Of a stretch of 64,000 nucleotides of DNA, positions 61,619-64,000 are shown piece by piece; within the stretch, counting starts at the first letter, position 1, and each line of letters begins with the position of its first letter. The notes below the pieces were generated by a model. It saw only the letters and a program-made list of their open reading frames with translations, had not been told where the DNA came from and did not search any database. Position numbers and translations under genes: made by a program. This stretch comes from Moraxellaceae bacterium (GTDB taxonomy: Bacteria; Pseudomonadota; Gammaproteobacteria; Pseudomonadales; Moraxellaceae): contig SECL01000006.1 in NCBI GenBank assembly GCA_004173455.1, positions 1 through 64,000 on the forward strand, given 5' to 3'.

Positions 61619-61641
61619 TATCTTGAACGTCATTCAAGATA
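61619..61641. promoter_or_regulatory. TetR-type operator palindrome
   Basis: TATCTTGAA (61619-61627) and TTCAAGATA (61633-61641) are perfect 9-base arms around CGTCA. It lies 21 bases upstream of the unknown gene's ATG, where its minus-strand promoter is expected, and 186 bases upstream of tetR. The size and symmetry match TetR-family operators. Confidence 0.75.
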
Positions 61642-61751
61642 TAATACTAGCCAGCATCTTATCGGGCTGTCAAGCTACTTTAGATCGCTGTCCGTGTTTG
61701 TATAGCTGTATTTGTGTGGCAGTTGCAGCGTGATGCGCTACTTTAAAATTT

Positions 61752-61791
61752 GGGTTTTATTGGATTTTATTGGGTTTGGTTGGGTTTTATT
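61752..61791 (+). repeat. four degenerate 10-bp tandem repeats before tetR
   Basis: GGGTTTTATT, GGATTTTATT, GGGTTTGGTT and GGGTTTTATT follow each other with exact 10-base spacing, 36 bases upstream of the tetR start. The 10-base period equals about one DNA turn. Confidence 0.85.
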
Positions 61792-61826
61792 TATTTTCGA
61801 GCTTTATTGAATGACAGGAGGATTTC

Positions 61827-62381
61827 ATGCCGCGTAACCACCGCACGCAGGATCGGGAAGAAAAACGTAACCTGATTATCGACGCGGCACAGCACTTGTT
61901 CTTACGCGAAGGCTATGAGGCCACGGCCATGACCCGGCTGGCCAAGGCTGCCAGTATTGCCGCCAATACCATTTACTGGTATTTCAAGGATAAAGATGAT
62001 GTGCTAATTGCCGTGCTGGACAGAGAGCTATCAGTCCGTCTGGCAGATTATTTAAAACAATCCTTTAGCAACATGACGGAACGCCTATTGTGGGTGGTGA
62101 ATCAGCTGGAACTGGTTAGCCCGCTGGTGAGTACCGTCCATGCGCGTGCCCAGCTTGCCCCGGCGATCCATGGCTGGCATGAGCAGTTTCATCACCTGAT
62201 CGAAGCCTTGCTGCGCGTGGAACTAGAAGCCGCAGGCATCCCGGCAGACAGGATTGAGGCAGTCATGAATATCTGGGTATTTACCATTGAAGGCCTGCTC
62301 ACCCATCCGATGAGTGCCAGCCAGAAACAGCAGATTTGCCAGACCTTGAGCCTTGGTATTCCCCAGCAGGCCAGTGCTTAA
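61827..62381 (+). CDS. TetR-family transcriptional regulator
   Basis: A 184-residue regulator with a strong ribosome binding site (GGAGG). The N-terminal helix-turn-helix is LIIDAAQHLFLREGYEATAM then LAKAASIAANTIYWYFKDKDDVL, matching TetR/AcrR. The ligand-binding C-terminal domain begins near residue 70. It is divergent from the unknown+SDR pair and convergent with the monooxygenase. The palindrome at 61619-61641 is its likely site, and the inducer is probably a hydrophobic metabolite of the neighbouring pathway, which is inference. Confidence 0.92.
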   Translation: MPRNHRTQDREEKRNLIIDAAQHLFLREGYEATAMTRLAKAASIAANTIYWYFKDKDDVLIAVLDRELSVRLADYLKQSFSNMTERLLWVVNQLELVSPLVSTVHARAQLAPAIHGWHEQFHHLIEALLRVELEAAGIPADRIEAVMNIWVFTIEGLLTHPMSASQKQQICQTLSLGIPQQASA

Positions 62382-62412
62382 ACGCCTAGCCAAGCTATTA
62401 ACAGACTTTTCC

Positions 62413-62446
62413 AAAAAAATAAGGCCCATCAGTTGACAGGCCTTAT
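62413..62446 (-). terminator. terminator of the monooxygenase gene
   Basis: On the minus strand ATAAGGCC and GGCCTTAT pair around a 12-base loop and are followed by seven T. It lies 40 bases after the monooxygenase stop. Confidence 0.9.
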
Positions 62447-62485
62447 GGATTAATTACCGTAATGACTGGCTATGAATAAGCCAGA

Positions 62486-64000
62486 TCAGGAGGCGGCTTT
62501 AGCTGTATCAGGGCTTGCTTCGCTATTGGCTGCTGCCCCATGTTGCAGGCTGTAGTCCTCAAGGTTTAGGGCACTCAGACGCGCTTTGAGTTTTTTCAAC
62601 GACCACGGCCACGCAGCAAAGTTACGGCCATTGGCATCCAGATAGTAGCTCTGGCAACCACCGGCATTAAATACCGTGGTTTTTAAGTGTTTTTGTACCT
62701 GTTCGTTGTGGTGTTTTAACACTTGTGGCTTGATCGACAGCTTGCTAATGCCCTGTTGCTTGATCTTGAGCAGGCCATCCACAATGTAATCCAGCTGGGC
62801 TTCGGCCAGACCAATAAAGGAATCATAAACCAGCACGTTTGGCCCTAATACCAAAAAGGCATTGGGTACGTTTTCAATGCTGGTGCCCAGATAGGCTTCA
62901 GGTGAAGTGTTTTTCCACAAATCGCTCAGCACCTGCCCTTTTTCGTTCTTGACGCGCTTGCCAATGGGCGGATGCGACACTTCAAATCCCGTGCCCCAGA
63001 TAATCACGTCCACCTCATGCCGCTCGCCGTTGGCCGCCACCACGGTATTGCCTTCCACTTTTACTAGACCATGTGGTATCAGCGTGGTATTGGGTTGTTG
63101 CAAGGCTGGATAATAATTGTTAGCAAACAACAGGCGCTTACAGCCAATGGTAAAATTGGGCGTCACGTTTTTCAGCAGCTCCGGGTCTTTCACCTGTAGC
63201 TTCAGCACCTGTTTAAACAGCTCGCCCACTGGTTTTAACACCGCAGGATTACGCAAGCCAAAGTTAATGGCATTGAGTGACTGTGCCACAGCCTTACGCC
63301 AGCCTTTTTGAATGGCCGGATATTTGGCAATCACTGATTTACTAAATTCACTTAAGTCGGTGTCCGGCTTTGGCACTACCCACGGTGCAGTCCGCTGGAA
63401 TACATACAGTTCCTTGGCCAGCGGCTGGATTTGCGGCACAAACTGAATGGCTGATGCTCCTGTACCAATCACGGCAATGCGCTTGCCGGTCAGGTTATAG
63501 TCATGATTCCAGCGTGCCGAATGGAACATCTCACCGGTAAAGGTTTCGATGCCATCCAGTTTTGGAATTTGCGCTTCGGTAATTGGGCCAGTAGCAAAAA
63601 CCACCGTTCTGGACAAATACGGGCCATTGCTGGTTTCTAGCTGCCATAGGTGCTGGGCTTCATTCCATTCGGCATCCAACAGCTCAGTGTTAAATTCAAT
63701 GAGGGAAGTAATATTGAACTGGTTGCTGGTTTCTTCCAGATAATCCAGGATTTCCGGCTGGCGTGCAAACAAATGGCTCCACTTGGCACTCGGCGCAAAG
63801 GAGTAGGAATACAACGCAGATGGCACATCACAGCCACAGCCGGGATAGGTGTTTTCACGCCATGTCCCACCCACGCGGCTGGCTTTTTCTATCATCTTAA
63901 AATTGGTATAGCCTTCCTTGTTGAGGCGAATGGCAGCGGCAATCCCAGAAATACCAGCGCCCACAATAAAGCTGTCATAAATATGCGCCGGGCTTGCGGT
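62486..64000 (-). CDS. flavin-containing (Baeyer-Villiger-type) monooxygenase, 5' end cut by window
   Basis: A class B flavoprotein monooxygenase using FAD and NADPH to insert oxygen into ketones or related substrates. The frame stays open to the window edge, and the visible start is at the FAD motif GAGISGIAAA; the in-frame upstream residues TASPAHIYDSFIV indicate that translation begins outside. The fingerprint FTGEMFHSARWNHD matches the FxGxxxHxxxW motif of FMO/BVMO enzymes, and the NADP motif GTGASAIQ follows. C-terminal residues have a low-complexity Ala/Ser/Glu tail. It shares a neighbourhood with SDR and TetR genes, fitting breakdown of alkane-derived or cyclic ketones (inference). Confidence 0.9.
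   Translation of the reverse strand, partial: TASPAHIYDSFIVGAGISGIAAAIRLNKEGYTNFKMIEKASRVGGTWRENTYPGCGCDVPSALYSYSFAPSAKWSHLFARQPEILDYLEETSNQFNITSLIEFNTELLDAEWNEAQHLWQLETSNGPYLSRTVVFATGPITEAQIPKLDGIETFTGEMFHSARWNHDYNLTGKRIAVIGTGASAIQFVPQIQPLAKELYVFQRTAPWVVPKPDTDLSEFSKSVIAKYPAIQKGWRKAVAQSLNAINFGLRNPAVLKPVGELFKQVLKLQVKDPELLKNVTPNFTIGCKRLLFANNYYPALQQPNTTLIPHGLVKVEGNTVVAANGERHEVDVIIWGTGFEVSHPPIGKRVKNEKGQVLSDLWKNTSPEAYLGTSIENVPNAFLVLGPNVLVYDSFIGLAEAQLDYIVDGLLKIKQQGISKLSIKPQVLKHHNEQVQKHLKTTVFNAGGCQSYYLDANGRNFAAWPWSLKKLKARLSALNLEDYSLQHGAAANSEASPDTAKAAS

Overview
The window reads as a chromosomal segment of a gammaproteobacterium, most likely a member of the Moraxellaceae related to Acinetobacter or Alkanindiges. 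I infer this from family-level resemblance: the trpF-trpB pair, BaeSR, piuA-piuC, metX-metW, the paired ~600-residue acyl-CoA dehydrogenases, SelO and the ACAD10/11-type cluster. No rRNA marker is present, so the genus is not settled. Coding density is high. The left end is cut inside an IS5-type transposase and the right end inside a flavin monooxygenase.

Layout. 1-3.4 kb: IS5 remnant, DUF1543, trpB, trpF and an OsmC peroxidase. 3.6-7.9 kb: a cobalamin riboswitch driving a BtuB-like receptor, then a cob(I)alamin adenosyltransferase, a glycerophosphodiesterase and a META lipoprotein. 8-14 kb: an acyl-CoA desaturase behind a DesT/FabR-like palindrome, DUF1304, selO and baeSR. 14-18 kb: two large acyl-CoA dehydrogenases. 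18-24 kb: two RcnB-like proteins, a PIF1-type helicase, and the iron pair piuA (Fur box) and piuC. 24-30 kb: a leucine-rich leader peptide and leuA, then metX-metW-Sel1, rdgB and an NRDE protein. 30-39 kb: lgt, thyA, folA, DUF4105, META, msrA, a minigluzincin-like protein, nadE and a conserved unknown. 39-43 kb: DUF305, a small unknown, a membrane-anchored BLUF photoreceptor, initiator tRNA and an MBL hydrolase. 43-52 kb: a fasciclin protein, a TonB receptor and a six-gene operon (DUF4331, lipoprotein, TPR, HupE/UreJ-like, ECF sigma factor, RskA-like anti-sigma). 52-58 kb: a catabolic operon (ACAD10/11-like dehydrogenase, a broken phosphotransferase, histidine phosphatase, SDR, amidohydrolase) with a divergent LysR gene. 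58-64 kb: epsC, a small anchored protein, an SDR plus unknown pair under a TetR-type operator, tetR, and the monooxygenase.

Most interesting signal. The sequence TGAATCC, 16 bases, then CGTA(A/T)AT occurs upstream of both the fasciclin gene (43045-43074, + strand) and the DUF4331 gene (52331-52360, - strand). The DUF4331 operon ends with an ECF sigma factor and a SigK/RskA-type anti-sigma factor. In Mycobacterium tuberculosis, SigK/RskA controls the fasciclin-domain antigens MPT70 and MPT83. The window therefore appears to hold a gammaproteobacterial SigK/RskA-like regulon that joins a FAS1 protein to an uncharacterised envelope operon.

Other points. The leuA leader peptide has 9 Leu in its last 17 residues. 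A phosphotransferase gene has lost its N-lobe through an internal deletion plus frame change. Intergenic regions repeatedly contain degenerate short-period (9-15 bp) tandem repeats.
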